Source: JBEGHD01 sp049334165
Lineage (GTDB): Bacteria; Bacteroidota; Bacteroidia; Flavobacteriales_D; Sanyastnellaceae
Reading direction: 5' to 3' (one strand)
Assembly: GCA_049334165.1 (NCBI GenBank)
Contig: JBEGHD010000007.1
DNA: 64,000 nt
Shown here one piece after another: positions 7,791 to 15,971 of this stretch; the stretch's first letter is position 1; each line of letters begins with the position of its first letter. Position numbers and translations under genes: made by a program. The notes beneath the pieces are model-generated. The model was not told the origin of the DNA and did not search any database. It was given only the letters and a program-made list of their open reading frames with translations.

Positions 7791-9548
7791 ATGAAAAAGC
7801 TGATCAACGATGCCGATCTTGCGGCTGTCACACATCTCAAGGAAAACAATCCACTCATCCAAATTCTCGCTGCCGTCACAGGCGTGCGAAAAGTGAATAA
7901 ACTCTACGATGAAATTGCTCAGTATCGCGATCTTGAGTTTATCGACCAACTTTTGGATCACCTGGGGATTGAGGTGGAAATCAATGAAAAAGATTTGGAG
8001 AACATTCCCAAAGAGGGATCATTCATTTCGGTTTCGAACCACCCTTTTGGTGCGCTAGATGGATTGGTTTTGCTCAAGGCGTTGAAAGGAGTGCGACCTG
8101 ATTACAAGGTGATGGCCAACTTTCTGCTTCAGCATGTGGAGCCAATTAAAGATCACTTCATTGCCGTAAATCCTTTTGAAAATCACAAGTCGAGGTTCAA
8201 TAGTGTGAGTGGCCTGAAGCAAGCCAAGTCTCACCTGGCAGAAGGCAAGCCTCTGGGGATTTTTCCGGCAGGGGAAGTCAGTGCTTATAATCTGGAAAGT
8301 CGGATGATCGCGGACCGACAGTGGCAGACTTCTGCTTTGAAGTTGGTTTCGAATGCTGAGGTGCCAGTGTTGCCAGTTTATTTTGATGGCTCAAACAGCT
8401 ACATCTTTCATCTTTTGGGAATGATTCACCCGCAGCTGCGCACCATGATTTTGCCCAGCGAGCTGATGAAGAAGAAAGGCAAAAAGATTCGACTTCGCAT
8501 CGGCAAACCGATTCCGGCAAAAGATATTTCGGCTTTTGCCAGTCCAGATCAACTGGGCCGATACCTCAGAGCTAAGACTTATGCTCTGGGAACAGGACTT
8601 CATGTGCGCAAGGACTACTTTAAGTTATTTAAGTTTCCCAGGAAAGAAGAGGAAATTATTGAACCAGTTGACAGTGCAATCATCGAAAAGGAAATTGAAG
8701 CACTCGAGCCTTTTAAAATTTTCGAATACGAAGAGTTCGATTGTTTCATCACCGAGAGTTCTAACATTCCGAAGCTGTTGCGAGAAATTGGCCGGCTTCG
8801 TGAAATCACGTATCGGGAGGTGGGCGAAGGCACCAACAAATCAGTCGATCTAGATGAGTACGATCTTTACTACCGCCACCTGATTCTCTGGGATCGCAAA
8901 AACAAAAAATTCGTGGGCGCTTACCGCATCGGTCAGGGAATGGAAATCATGAGCCGCTATGGCAGAAAAGGTTTTTATACCAACAGCCTTTTCAGAATGG
9001 AGCCACAGTTGGACGAGATCCTGCGTCAGTCTTTTGAGCTGGGCCGATCATTCATTGTGAAGGAATATCAAAAGCACCGACTACCACTTTTTCTTTTGTG
9101 GAAGGGAATTCTCTTTCACCTGATCAGCCATCCCGAGTATCGCTACATCATCGGGCCAGTGAGCATCAGCGGAAGTTTTCAGGAGTTTAGTCGCGGACTC
9201 ATCATGGAGTTTGTCAAAAAACACTACTACAACGAAGAGCTTGCTCAGTGGGTGCATCCGAGGAATGAGTTCATCGTGAAATCGAACAAGGTTGATCGTG
9301 AAGCACTGCTCGAAGTCACTCAAAACGACCTGAAGAAAATGGATCGTATCATTTCTGAAATCGAACCTTCGTCATTTACAATGCCAGTCTTGCTGAAGAA
9401 ATATTTGCACCAAAACGCTCAGATCATTGGGTTCAACTACGATCCTAAATTCAATGGAGCGCTAGATGGATTGATGATTCTAGATCTCTTGAATCTCCCG
9501 GAGGAAACTGTGGTTAACCTAAAGAGAGAAATGGTTAAAACAAGTTGA
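7791..9548 (+). CDS. OlsF-like bifunctional acyltransferase (amino-acid lipid synthesis)
   Basis: This 585-residue protein has two domains. The N-terminal half is a PlsC-type O-acyltransferase with the HxxxxD motif NHPFGALD (83-90) and FPAGE (158-162). The C-terminal half (about 310-515) resembles the OlsB/hemolysin-type GNAT N-acyltransferase. This is the domain order of OlsF, known from Serratia and Flavobacterium, which makes ornithine lipids without phosphate. The amino acid used here (ornithine, glycine or other) cannot be read from the sequence. The ATG at 7791 is preferred over a TTG at 7755. The stop overlaps the end of the convergent glycosyltransferase gene by 14 bases. Confidence 0.8.
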   Translation: MKKLINDADLAAVTHLKENNPLIQILAAVTGVRKVNKLYDEIAQYRDLEFIDQLLDHLGIEVEINEKDLENIPKEGSFISVSNHPFGALDGLVLLKALKGVRPDYKVMANFLLQHVEPIKDHFIAVNPFENHKSRFNSVSGLKQAKSHLAEGKPLGIFPAGEVSAYNLESRMIADRQWQTSALKLVSNAEVPVLPVYFDGSNSYIFHLLGMIHPQLRTMILPSELMKKKGKKIRLRIGKPIPAKDISAFASPDQLGRYLRAKTYALGTGLHVRKDYFKLFKFPRKEEEIIEPVDSAIIEKEIEALEPFKIFEYEEFDCFITESSNIPKLLREIGRLREITYREVGEGTNKSVDLDEYDLYYRHLILWDRKNKKFVGAYRIGQGMEIMSRYGRKGFYTNSLFRMEPQLDEILRQSFELGRSFIVKEYQKHRLPLFLLWKGILFHLISHPEYRYIIGPVSISGSFQEFSRGLIMEFVKKHYYNEELAQWVHPRNEFIVKSNKVDREALLEVTQNDLKKMDRIISEIEPSSFTMPVLLKKYLHQNAQIIGFNYDPKFNGALDGLMILDLLNLPEETVVNLKREMVKTS

Positions 9549-10575
9549 AGTTCCAGCTCAAACTGCCCTGACGATTGAGGTCTTCAGAAATATAATCCTC
9601 AAAAATCTTGTGGGTCACCCTCGGTAGTTCTTCAGGAAAAGAGAGAGGAGCCACAGCACTGCTCACCAGCCATCTGCTAATGGTCAATTTGGCATTGGTG
9701 GTATTGAAGTTTTCAATCACATCGACTCCGAGTTGACTGAGAGCCTCGGCATTGCATTGCTGCTCGTACTGGCCTTTAATTGGAATCACCAGTAATTTCT
9801 TTCTGAGATAAAGCGCTTCAGAAGGAGTTTCGAACCCGGCATTGCAAAGCACGCCCCGGCAAGTTCTCATGCTTTCTAAAAACCGCGAGCCGCACACCGG
9901 AAAGAAGTGAACGTTACCGCAGACTTCTTCCTCGTTTACCTGGGCAGTAAATACCTGCCAGTTGGTTTCTGTGTATTCGCCTAAAATTTCGTTGATTTTT
10001 TCTTTCGAAAAAGCCGGGAGGTAAACAGTGTAGTGATCGCCATTTTCCGGTTCCATCATTTTCACCGCATTTCTCACCAGCGGACTGTAAATTCCATCTG
10101 CATAGCTCATGAAATGGAAGCCATAGTGGCGAGCCGTGGGAGCAAAGTTTCGAAGGATAAATTCGCCAACGCGCGACTTTCTGGAAGGTCTCGGTGCATC
10201 TTCAGAATGAAAGGCAGCCTGATGGCTCAGTGCCACACAAGGAACGTCTCGGAGCTTACAGGCCCATGCAGAAACGGGCTCGAAGTCTGAGATCACCAGA
10301 TCGTAATCTTTAACCGGCAGTGTGGCGACTTCTTTAAGAAAAAGACCGAAGCTATTTTCCCGGAAAGTTTTTGTGAGGCTGAGTTTTCCGTTTTGGTCGT
10401 AAGAAAGTGTCAGGGATTTCACGCGGTGATCGACCTTGTAGCCGAGGTCGAGCTCGTAGCGACTTCCTCCAATCAAAATGTCGAAGTCACAGAACTTTTC
10501 GAGTTCCGGAATAACTTCTCGGGCACGTGCCATGTGACCGTTTCCCGTTCCCTGAATTGCATAGAGTATTTTCAT
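9535..10575 (-). CDS. Glycosyltransferase of the MJ1255 type
   Basis: This 346-residue GT-B-like protein begins MKILYAIQGTGNGH, the glycine-rich loop typical of the MJ1255/VC2487 family (distant MurG/UGT relatives). It has a second-half motif CNAGFETPSEAL that fits a nucleotide-sugar binding site. A 74-residue upstream extension of the open frame is rejected because it overlaps the preceding gene and has no family match. It lies 11 bases after the LpxH-like gene on the same strand, so the two are probably an operon acting on a cell-envelope glycolipid. Donor and acceptor are unknown. Confidence 0.8.
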   Translation of the reverse strand: MKILYAIQGTGNGHMARAREVIPELEKFCDFDILIGGSRYELDLGYKVDHRVKSLTLSYDQNGKLSLTKTFRENSFGLFLKEVATLPVKDYDLVISDFEPVSAWACKLRDVPCVALSHQAAFHSEDAPRPSRKSRVGEFILRNFAPTARHYGFHFMSYADGIYSPLVRNAVKMMEPENGDHYTVYLPAFSKEKINEILGEYTETNWQVFTAQVNEEEVCGNVHFFPVCGSRFLESMRTCRGVLCNAGFETPSEALYLRKKLLVIPIKGQYEQQCNAEALSQLGVDVIENFNTTNAKLTISRWLVSSAVAPLSFPEELPRVTHKIFEDYISEDLNRQGSLSWNFNLF

Positions 10576-10586
10576 CTTTGGTTGGG

Positions 10587-11384
10587 TTAAGCACTTTTTC
10601 GGTTGAGGTGTACAATGAGTTTTTCTTTCATCTCTTGCTCGGCAAACTGAGCTGCATCGTAGTGATACATCGACCAGCTTCCATTTTTGTATTCCAGGGC
10701 AGTAAGGTTTTCTATCCAGTCTCCGGAATTTAGGTACTTCACGCTTCCCCTTTTTGTGTGAATGGTTTTCATTGCAGGCTGATGAATGTGACCGCACACC
10801 ACGTAATCGTAATGATTCTCAATGGCAATCGTTCCGGCAGTTTCTTCAAAGTCGCTGATGTAACTCACCGCTTTTTTCACGCGGTTTTTTATTCTTTTAG
10901 AAAAAGACATGCGCTCGCGTCCCAGACTTTCGAGAATCCAGTTCACTACCGTGTTGGTCCAGATAAGCGTGTCGTAACCGATGGCACCGAGCTTCGCCAG
11001 CCACCTCGCGTTTTTCATGGCTGTGTCAAAAATGTCTCCGTGAAAAATCCAATAGCGATCACCGTCAATTTCCAGCTCCAGCTTGTCCACCAGCTTGAGA
11101 TTGCCGAGGTGGAAATCGGAATATTTCCGAAGCGCTTCATCGTGGTTTCCGGTGATGTAGTAAACCGGCACTTTGCTGGCTATTTTGATCAGCTGCTTGA
11201 TGACGCGCATGTGGTGATCGGGCCAGTAGCGCTTTTTGAACTGCCACATGTCAATAATGTCTCCGTTGAGGATCACCATCTCCGGATCGATTGATCTAAG
11301 GTATCGGTTGAGCTCTCTGGCTCTGCAGCCAAAAGATCCGAGGTGGAGGTCGGAAAGCAGAAGAATTTCAATTTTCCTTTTCAT
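10587..11384 (-). CDS. UDP-2,3-diacylglucosamine pyrophosphatase-like metallophosphoesterase
   Basis: This 265-residue calcineurin-like phosphoesterase has the five metal-binding blocks in order: SDLHLG (11-16), NGDIID (40-45), GNHDE (79-83), HGD (near 114) and GHIH (near 196). It belongs to the COG2908 group that includes LpxH, which hydrolyses UDP-2,3-diacylglucosamine in lipid A synthesis. The 11-base gap to the glycosyltransferase gene suggests a shared role in lipid-sugar metabolism. It may be an LpxH paralogue rather than LpxH itself. Confidence 0.85.
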   Translation of the reverse strand: MKRKIEILLLSDLHLGSFGCRARELNRYLRSIDPEMVILNGDIIDMWQFKKRYWPDHHMRVIKQLIKIASKVPVYYITGNHDEALRKYSDFHLGNLKLVDKLELEIDGDRYWIFHGDIFDTAMKNARWLAKLGAIGYDTLIWTNTVVNWILESLGRERMSFSKRIKNRVKKAVSYISDFEETAGTIAIENHYDYVVCGHIHQPAMKTIHTKRGSVKYLNSGDWIENLTALEYKNGSWSMYHYDAAQFAEQEMKEKLIVHLNRKSA

Positions 11385-11591
11385 AAGCCCCGGGGTTTAG
11401 TTAGAACTAGCTCACTGTTTTTACATAAGGTTTGTTTCACTCTCATGCTTTCCAAAGTAAGAGCACAAATGCAAAGATCGAGTTACCTCAACTTGGTGTT
11501 TCGGTTAGCCAGAAATCAATAGAACTTTATGAAAGCCAGTTAAAACGGCAGCTTACTTAAACTGCAGGTAAAGAGAGTGTGAATGAAAGCT

Positions 11592-12596
11592 CTAAGGAAG
11601 GATGTGGGTGAGAATGGCAAAGCGGAAAAAGAGAGCAAATGCAATTCCCCCGGCCATGGCGATTTTCGAAAGTTTGCTGGCTCTATGAAATGCCGGTCGG
11701 TCTTTTGCGCGGGTTGTTGTGAAAAACCCGAAGAGCAGAGGTAATGCTATTAGCACTGTGAAAGGACCGTGATAGAGTAGTTGTTCTTCGATGTCGATCA
11801 CAGGTTTAAAAACATACACTTGAAGGTTGATTGCCACGATGAGAGTGAGGATCAAAAGCCCAGCCGTGATGGCCTTTGTCTTTTTAATGCCCAGGACGAT
11901 GGGCATGGTGCGGAATCCTTGCTCGCGATCACCGGCCAGATCTTCCATATCCTTTTGGATTTCACGAATAAAAGTAAGTGCAAATGCAAATGCAGCATAG
12001 CCGATTAAAAACTTCCACATCACTGTTGTAACCTGTTGGCCGGTAGAAAGCGTTTCCCTCCCCAATGTTGCAAGTTCAGCCTGAATGGTTGGAATTTCAA
12101 CCAATCCAGCCCAAAGCGGTACGATGGCAACCAATATGGCAACCGTCAAATTGCCAATGATAAACTGTTTTTTGAATGTCAGCGAGTAGAACCAGAGCAT
12201 TGCACCCATAACTATGGGAATGATTGAAAGTTCCCACTGACGAAATCTCCAACCCAGATAGAGAGCCAGGACCGTTGCTAGAGCGTTTAGTACATGATGA
12301 GCGGCCATTGCCACTCTTCGTTTGATTGTGTATCCAACCACCACTTTTCGTGGTTTGTTGATACGATCGACCTTAACATCAAAGTAATCGTTGATAATGT
12401 TGCCAGCAGCCCCTAACAACACAATGATGAGTACAGCTATCGCAAAATGAAAATCATCTGTTGGAAAATCGGCACCTTCAACAGCACGATTCAGGAGTGG
12501 GTGAATAATCAACCAGCGCATGGCATACATCGTCAAAACGATGATCAAGAGATTAAGAGGCCTGATGAGCCGGAAAAATGCACCGATCGATTTCAT
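11592..12596 (-). CDS. UbiA-family prenyltransferase
   Basis: This 334-residue integral membrane protein has about eight or nine hydrophobic segments. The two Asp-rich motifs of the UbiA superfamily are present: NDYFDVKVDRINKP (69-82) and DMEDLAGDREQG (near 216-227). These bind the magnesium-diphosphate of a polyprenyl donor. Bacteroidota members of this subgroup are commonly named geranylgeranylglycerol-phosphate geranylgeranyltransferase because they resemble the archaeal lipid enzyme. The acceptor is not demonstrated, and a quinone-type acceptor is the main alternative. The gene stands 81 bases after the GNAT gene. Confidence 0.85.
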   Translation of the reverse strand: MKSIGAFFRLIRPLNLLIIVLTMYAMRWLIIHPLLNRAVEGADFPTDDFHFAIAVLIIVLLGAAGNIINDYFDVKVDRINKPRKVVVGYTIKRRVAMAAHHVLNALATVLALYLGWRFRQWELSIIPIVMGAMLWFYSLTFKKQFIIGNLTVAILVAIVPLWAGLVEIPTIQAELATLGRETLSTGQQVTTVMWKFLIGYAAFAFALTFIREIQKDMEDLAGDREQGFRTMPIVLGIKKTKAITAGLLILTLIVAINLQVYVFKPVIDIEEQLLYHGPFTVLIALPLLFGFFTTTRAKDRPAFHRASKLSKIAMAGGIAFALFFRFAILTHILP

Positions 12597-12677
12597 GTGC
12601 GGAAAATAGTGATTTATACTGATTTTGCTAAGCTTGGAGCAAAAGATGACCGGATTTTGAATCGTGCTGAAGATCCT

Positions 12678-13124
12678 TTAGGCAGGCATTTCCATTAGGT
12701 AAAGGTCGTAACCGTCAGCCCAAAAATCTTCTTCAACTGATTTAACTGAGAAACCGCCTCGCTGGTAAAATGGATAGGAAAGTTGAGTAGTGCGAACCAC
12801 TATTTTCTGAAGCTCCGGAAGCTTTTTGAGCTTTTCAATTCGATAGTTGAGTAGCTCGCTGCCAATTCCCTTCCCCCGATAATTGGGGTGTATTAGATCC
12901 CATGAGATTCGGGCCGCAGATCCATCGTCAAATCCACGATTGAAGCCACCTCCGCCAATCACCTTGTCCCGATCAACCACTACAAAATATTGGTCCAACT
13001 CGTAATCCAGATAGTTAATGAAATCTTCTTCTTCGGAAGGGTCAAAAAATTCTGGTGAGTGCAGCTTCAAGATTTCGAGAAGTGCTGTTTTGTCGGTTGG
13101 TTGATATGGGCGAATCTTAGCCAC
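12678..13124 (-). CDS. GNAT family N-acetyltransferase
   Basis: This 148-residue protein has the acetyl-CoA binding motif A RGKGIGSELL (about 85-94) and the C-terminal YPFYQRGGF strand-helix of Gcn5-related acetyltransferases. The substrate is unknown. It begins eight bases after the DAHP synthase stop and is probably co-transcribed with that gene, though a functional link to aromatic synthesis is not evident. Confidence 0.88.
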   Translation of the reverse strand: MAKIRPYQPTDKTALLEILKLHSPEFFDPSEEEDFINYLDYELDQYFVVVDRDKVIGGGGFNRGFDDGSAARISWDLIHPNYRGKGIGSELLNYRIEKLKKLPELQKIVVRTTQLSYPFYQRGGFSVKSVEEDFWADGYDLYLMEMPA

Positions 13125-13132
13125 TTTCAGGT

Positions 13133-14245
13133 TTATGACTTTTGCTCCGACTCGGCATTTTTCTTTTGCTCATTCATCACTGTTACCTGGTGGTTGATGC
13201 TTTCCTGGTGGATAGCATTGAAATATTTTTGGATGAAATCTTCGCTTAGACCCTTTTCTTTTGACTTGCGCAAGGCGCGTTGCAAAATTTCATTCCAGCG
13301 ATCAGTCTGCAAAATGGTCATGTTGTGCTGACCTTTGTAGCGACCGATTTCTTCAGCAACGTTCATCCGGGTGCTGAGCAATTCGAGCAAGTTATCGTCT
13401 ATAGAGTCGATTTTTTCTCTGAGCTCCTCGAGATTGTGAACGAGCAGAGGATCTGCAACTCCAGAAATCCGAGTGGTTAGTGATTCAAAAATCTCAGCGA
13501 GAGCATCGGGAGTCACTTGCTGCTCACGGTCGCTCCAGGCTTCATCCGGATTGATGTGCGATTCAATCATCAAGCCACTGTAGTTGAGGTCTAGCGCCTT
13601 TTGAGAAATTTCTTCTATCATGTTTCGCTTTCCACCGATGTGGCTCGGGTCGCAGATCAAACTAACCTGAGGGATGAGTCGCTTCAATTCGATGGGGATT
13701 TCCCACTGCGGCACGTTGCGATATTTCGATTCAGAGTATTGAGAAAACCCTCTGTGCACAGCGGCCATCTTGTGAATTCCAGATTTGTAAACCCTTTCGA
13801 TAGCTCCAATCCAAAGCCCCAGATCTGGATTTATCGGGTTTTTCACCATCACTGGAATGTCCACGCCTCTGAGCGCATCGGCAATTTCCTGAACCGAAAA
13901 AGGGTTGACCGTTGTGCGAGCGCCAATCCAAAGAATATCGATTCCGTGACTCAAAGCAGCCTCAACGTGCTTGCCGTTAGCCACTTCCACGGCAGTTTTT
14001 AGTCCAGTCTCCTTTTTGGCTTTTTCGAGCCACTTTAGTCCTTGCTCTCCAACTCCCTCGAAAGTATTTGGGCGAGTTCGCGGTTTCCAGATTCCAGCTC
14101 TGAGGGCGTGAACTCTGCCAGTTTGCGCAAGCAGGTGCGCTGTCTTCAGCACCTGTTCTTCAGTTTCGGCACTACACGGCCCAGAGATGATCGCTGGTTT
14201 GCCATCTGTCTCGAGCCAATCGGATATGGAAGTTAGGTCAAACAA
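13133..14245 (-). CDS. Bifunctional 3-deoxy-7-phosphoheptulonate synthase / chorismate mutase
   Basis: This 370-residue fusion has two domains. The N-terminal domain (about 1-260) is a type I-beta (KDO8PS-like) DAHP synthase with GPCSAE, the KPRTRPNTF loop, AVHRGFS and DPSHIGGKR. The C-terminal part (about 272-350) is an AroQ chorismate mutase helix bundle. It catalyses the first step of the shikimate pathway and the chorismate-to-prephenate step, and the mutase part often gives feedback control. The start codon is a TTG at 14245, as an in-frame stop lies seven codons upstream. It is followed by a GNAT gene. Confidence 0.93.
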   Translation of the reverse strand: MFDLTSISDWLETDGKPAIISGPCSAETEEQVLKTAHLLAQTGRVHALRAGIWKPRTRPNTFEGVGEQGLKWLEKAKKETGLKTAVEVANGKHVEAALSHGIDILWIGARTTVNPFSVQEIADALRGVDIPVMVKNPINPDLGLWIGAIERVYKSGIHKMAAVHRGFSQYSESKYRNVPQWEIPIELKRLIPQVSLICDPSHIGGKRNMIEEISQKALDLNYSGLMIESHINPDEAWSDREQQVTPDALAEIFESLTTRISGVADPLLVHNLEELREKIDSIDDNLLELLSTRMNVAEEIGRYKGQHNMTILQTDRWNEILQRALRKSKEKGLSEDFIQKYFNAIHQESINHQVTVMNEQKKNAESEQKS

Positions 14246-14338
14246 TATTCTCTTTACTAATTAATTAGCGGCATTCAAAACACGATGAGAAGCCAACTTT
14301 AAAATAAATCTGGCGGCAGAATGTTCGCCTTTTCACAC

Positions 14339-14346
14339 TAAATTTG
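14339..14346 (+). promoter_or_regulatory. -7 promoter element before the microprotein frame
   Basis: TAAATTTG is a perfect TAnnTTTG element on the plus strand, about 77 bases before the small frame at 14423. It points into a region with no larger plus-strand gene. Confidence 0.6.
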
Positions 14347-14422
14347 CAACATCAAAATCGCCCGGAAATCACCGATTGATCAGAAACGCCTCGCAAATTT
14401 AATTTCTGCAAGTTAGTAGCAA

Positions 14423-14575
14423 TTGGCAAAATCAGAAAAAAGTTCTTCAGCTCTTCAGGTAAAACCCAAAAAGGTTAAGAGCAAGAAGAAGAAAAAGGAT
14501 AAGGTGAAGAAAAAGTGCTGCAGGAAATTCGAAAAGAAGCACCACTGCAAGCGCTGTCCTTTGATTTGTAATTGA
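14423..14575 (+). CDS. Lys/Cys-rich microprotein (50 residues), unknown function
   Basis: This frame begins at a TTG directly after an in-frame stop and ends at TGA 14573-14575. It encodes a short Ser-rich start, a very Lys-rich middle (about 14-31) and a C-terminal cluster with Cys32, Cys33, His40, His41, Cys42, Cys45 and Cys49, which could bind zinc. It lies on its own between a divergent aromatic-synthesis gene and a convergent lipoprotein gene, behind a good promoter element. Small proteins with this Lys-rich plus Cys-cluster layout are familiar to me from Bacteroidota, but I cannot confirm homologues. The TTG start and low complexity keep confidence moderate. Confidence 0.5.
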   Translation: MAKSEKSSSALQVKPKKVKSKKKKKDKVKKKCCRKFEKKHHCKRCPLICN

Positions 14576-14870
14576 GGGGTAATGTAATCTGGAAGTATTA
14601 ATTTCTCTGTTCGCTGAATCGATGCCAGGGGCGGGTTGATGACGGTAGGAATTGAGATAAAGTAGAATGCGGTCGTAGTTTTGGGTTGGTGCTCGGGGTT
14701 CGAATTTCAGTACTCTTGGAATTCGAGATAAAGTTGTGGACTTAATTCAGTTTGAGGAATGCCACCTTAGATTTTGACGCCAGAATAATCAAAGTCCCAG
14801 CGGGACGACACTTTGGTAGAATCGAATTCTCGATTAAGCATCACCGAGAAAATGTTTCATAGAGACCAAA
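14576..14870 (+). other. Intergenic region with repeats
   Basis: No gene is seen. Two copies of the 15-nt unit shared with 5.4-5.6 kb lie at 14652 and 14722. A GGTTCGAATT stretch near 14698 resembles a tRNA T-loop, but no acceptor or anticodon arms surround it. Confidence 0.6.
14652..14736 (+). repeat. Two copies of the 15-nt intergenic repeat, 70 nt apart
   Basis: TTGAGATAAAGTAGA (14652-14666) and TTCGAGATAAAGTTG (14722-14736) match the units at 5474 and 5544 in sequence, orientation and spacing. The DNA between the copies is G-rich in both places, with weaker resemblance. Confidence 0.6.
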
Positions 14871-15971
14871 TCAATCCCCGTCCATGTCGTTGAATGTGAT
14901 CGTCACGCCCAAAGTGCTGGTGACTTCGGTTTTGAAAAGAACAATCAAATCCTGTACGGTTTCGTGCAGCTGACGAACTTTATCCGGTTGTTCGACAACC
15001 GCCTGAGAAAGAGGGATGTCAAAGCCGTCTGTGATGTCACGAGCTTCATCAAACTTACTGTTTATCCTCGATACCAGTTTGGTACCCTGGTCTTTGGAAT
15101 TGACCATTTGAGCCAGTGAAGGTCCATTTTTGTCCGTATTAAAAAGAAAACTGGTTCCGGCCAGCTCATTTCGAATCATCAAAATTCCAGATTCACTTTC
15201 GTAGCCTTTTATCAATGTTGGCGCAGGCTCTCCACCGAGGCTCAAACCCATAGGTTTGGCAAGGCTTTCATTTTTGATTCTTTCTAGTTCAGACGTGATA
15301 CGATTGATCACCAGACTAAACGGTTCATTGGTTCCGCTTCCCTCGTTCTTTGAAAAGGACGGTCTGTAATCGGTCCACAGTTGTTCCAAAACTTTCAGGC
15401 GGTCTCTTAAATAATCTACCTGAGCTTCCACGAAGGAAAATCTTTGCGCGCCATTAGGACCAGCAAACTCGTTAATTAATTCCATCTGGCTTTTTTCCTT
15501 GTCGAATAGAAGATCTTCCAAAGCCCAAACTCCTTTGATGCTGTTGCCTGCCTTGGCCATGAATTCCGAGTCCAGTTGATCATTGCCGGTTAGAACCTGG
15601 TCAATCTTCACGCTGTTGACAGGCCAATAGTTGATGGGAAGGAAACCGTACTTTGTTTTTATGGGACCAACATTTAAGAAAGATGATTGCTGAACAGTTA
15701 TTGTCAGATTCTTCCACTCGGTTTGAAGAGCTTCGAGGTTTTCTACGGTAGGCTCATTCTGAAAGCTGTCGACTTCGATTTCGAATCGGTCCAGATCAGT
15801 CTGCATTTTCTGGATCATCTCTTCGAAGAGTTTTCCAAAATGCTCAGTGACATCTTTTTTAGAAACACCAGATTTCGCTTCTATCTCCGCCTTCTCACTG
15901 CTGTTCTCTCCGCAGGTAAGCAATAGAAAAGAAATAAAAACTATTGAAACTATTCTAAGAGCTTCTTTCAT
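14871..15971 (-). CDS. Imelysin family lipoprotein, GxHxxE motif degenerate
   Basis: This 366-residue protein has a lipoprotein signal (FLLLTCGEN, lipid-modified Cys20) and the helical-bundle layout of imelysin (peptidase M75-like) proteins. These are linked to iron uptake rather than proven proteolysis. The hallmark GxHxxE is replaced by GVWALE (147-152), so the conserved histidine is lost while the glutamate is kept. It is the last gene of a three-gene unit and begins directly after the di-haem oxidoreductase stop. It probably sits on the periplasmic side of a membrane. It may be a structural or substrate-shifted partner of the intact imelysin encoded first in the unit. Confidence 0.82.
   Translation of the reverse strand: MKEALRIVSIVFISFLLLTCGENSSEKAEIEAKSGVSKKDVTEHFGKLFEEMIQKMQTDLDRFEIEVDSFQNEPTVENLEALQTEWKNLTITVQQSSFLNVGPIKTKYGFLPINYWPVNSVKIDQVLTGNDQLDSEFMAKAGNSIKGVWALEDLLFDKEKSQMELINEFAGPNGAQRFSFVEAQVDYLRDRLKVLEQLWTDYRPSFSKNEGSGTNEPFSLVINRITSELERIKNESLAKPMGLSLGGEPAPTLIKGYESESGILMIRNELAGTSFLFNTDKNGPSLAQMVNSKDQGTKLVSRINSKFDEARDITDGFDIPLSQAVVEQPDKVRQLHETVQDLIVLFKTEVTSTLGVTITFNDMDGD

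Noticed and set aside
10576..10797. 74-residue upstream extension of the MJ1255-type glycosyltransferase
   Set aside because: It overlaps the LpxH-like gene and the residues lack family resemblance. The ATG at 10575 gives the standard glycine-rich N-terminus.
10758..11294. A 178-codon plus-strand frame opposite the LpxH-like gene
   Set aside because: It is an antisense shadow of a gene with all five metallophosphoesterase blocks.
14690..14715. GGTTCGAATT resembling a tRNA T-loop
   Set aside because: No acceptor stem, D-arm or anticodon arm can be paired around it. It lies in the repeat-bearing intergenic stretch.
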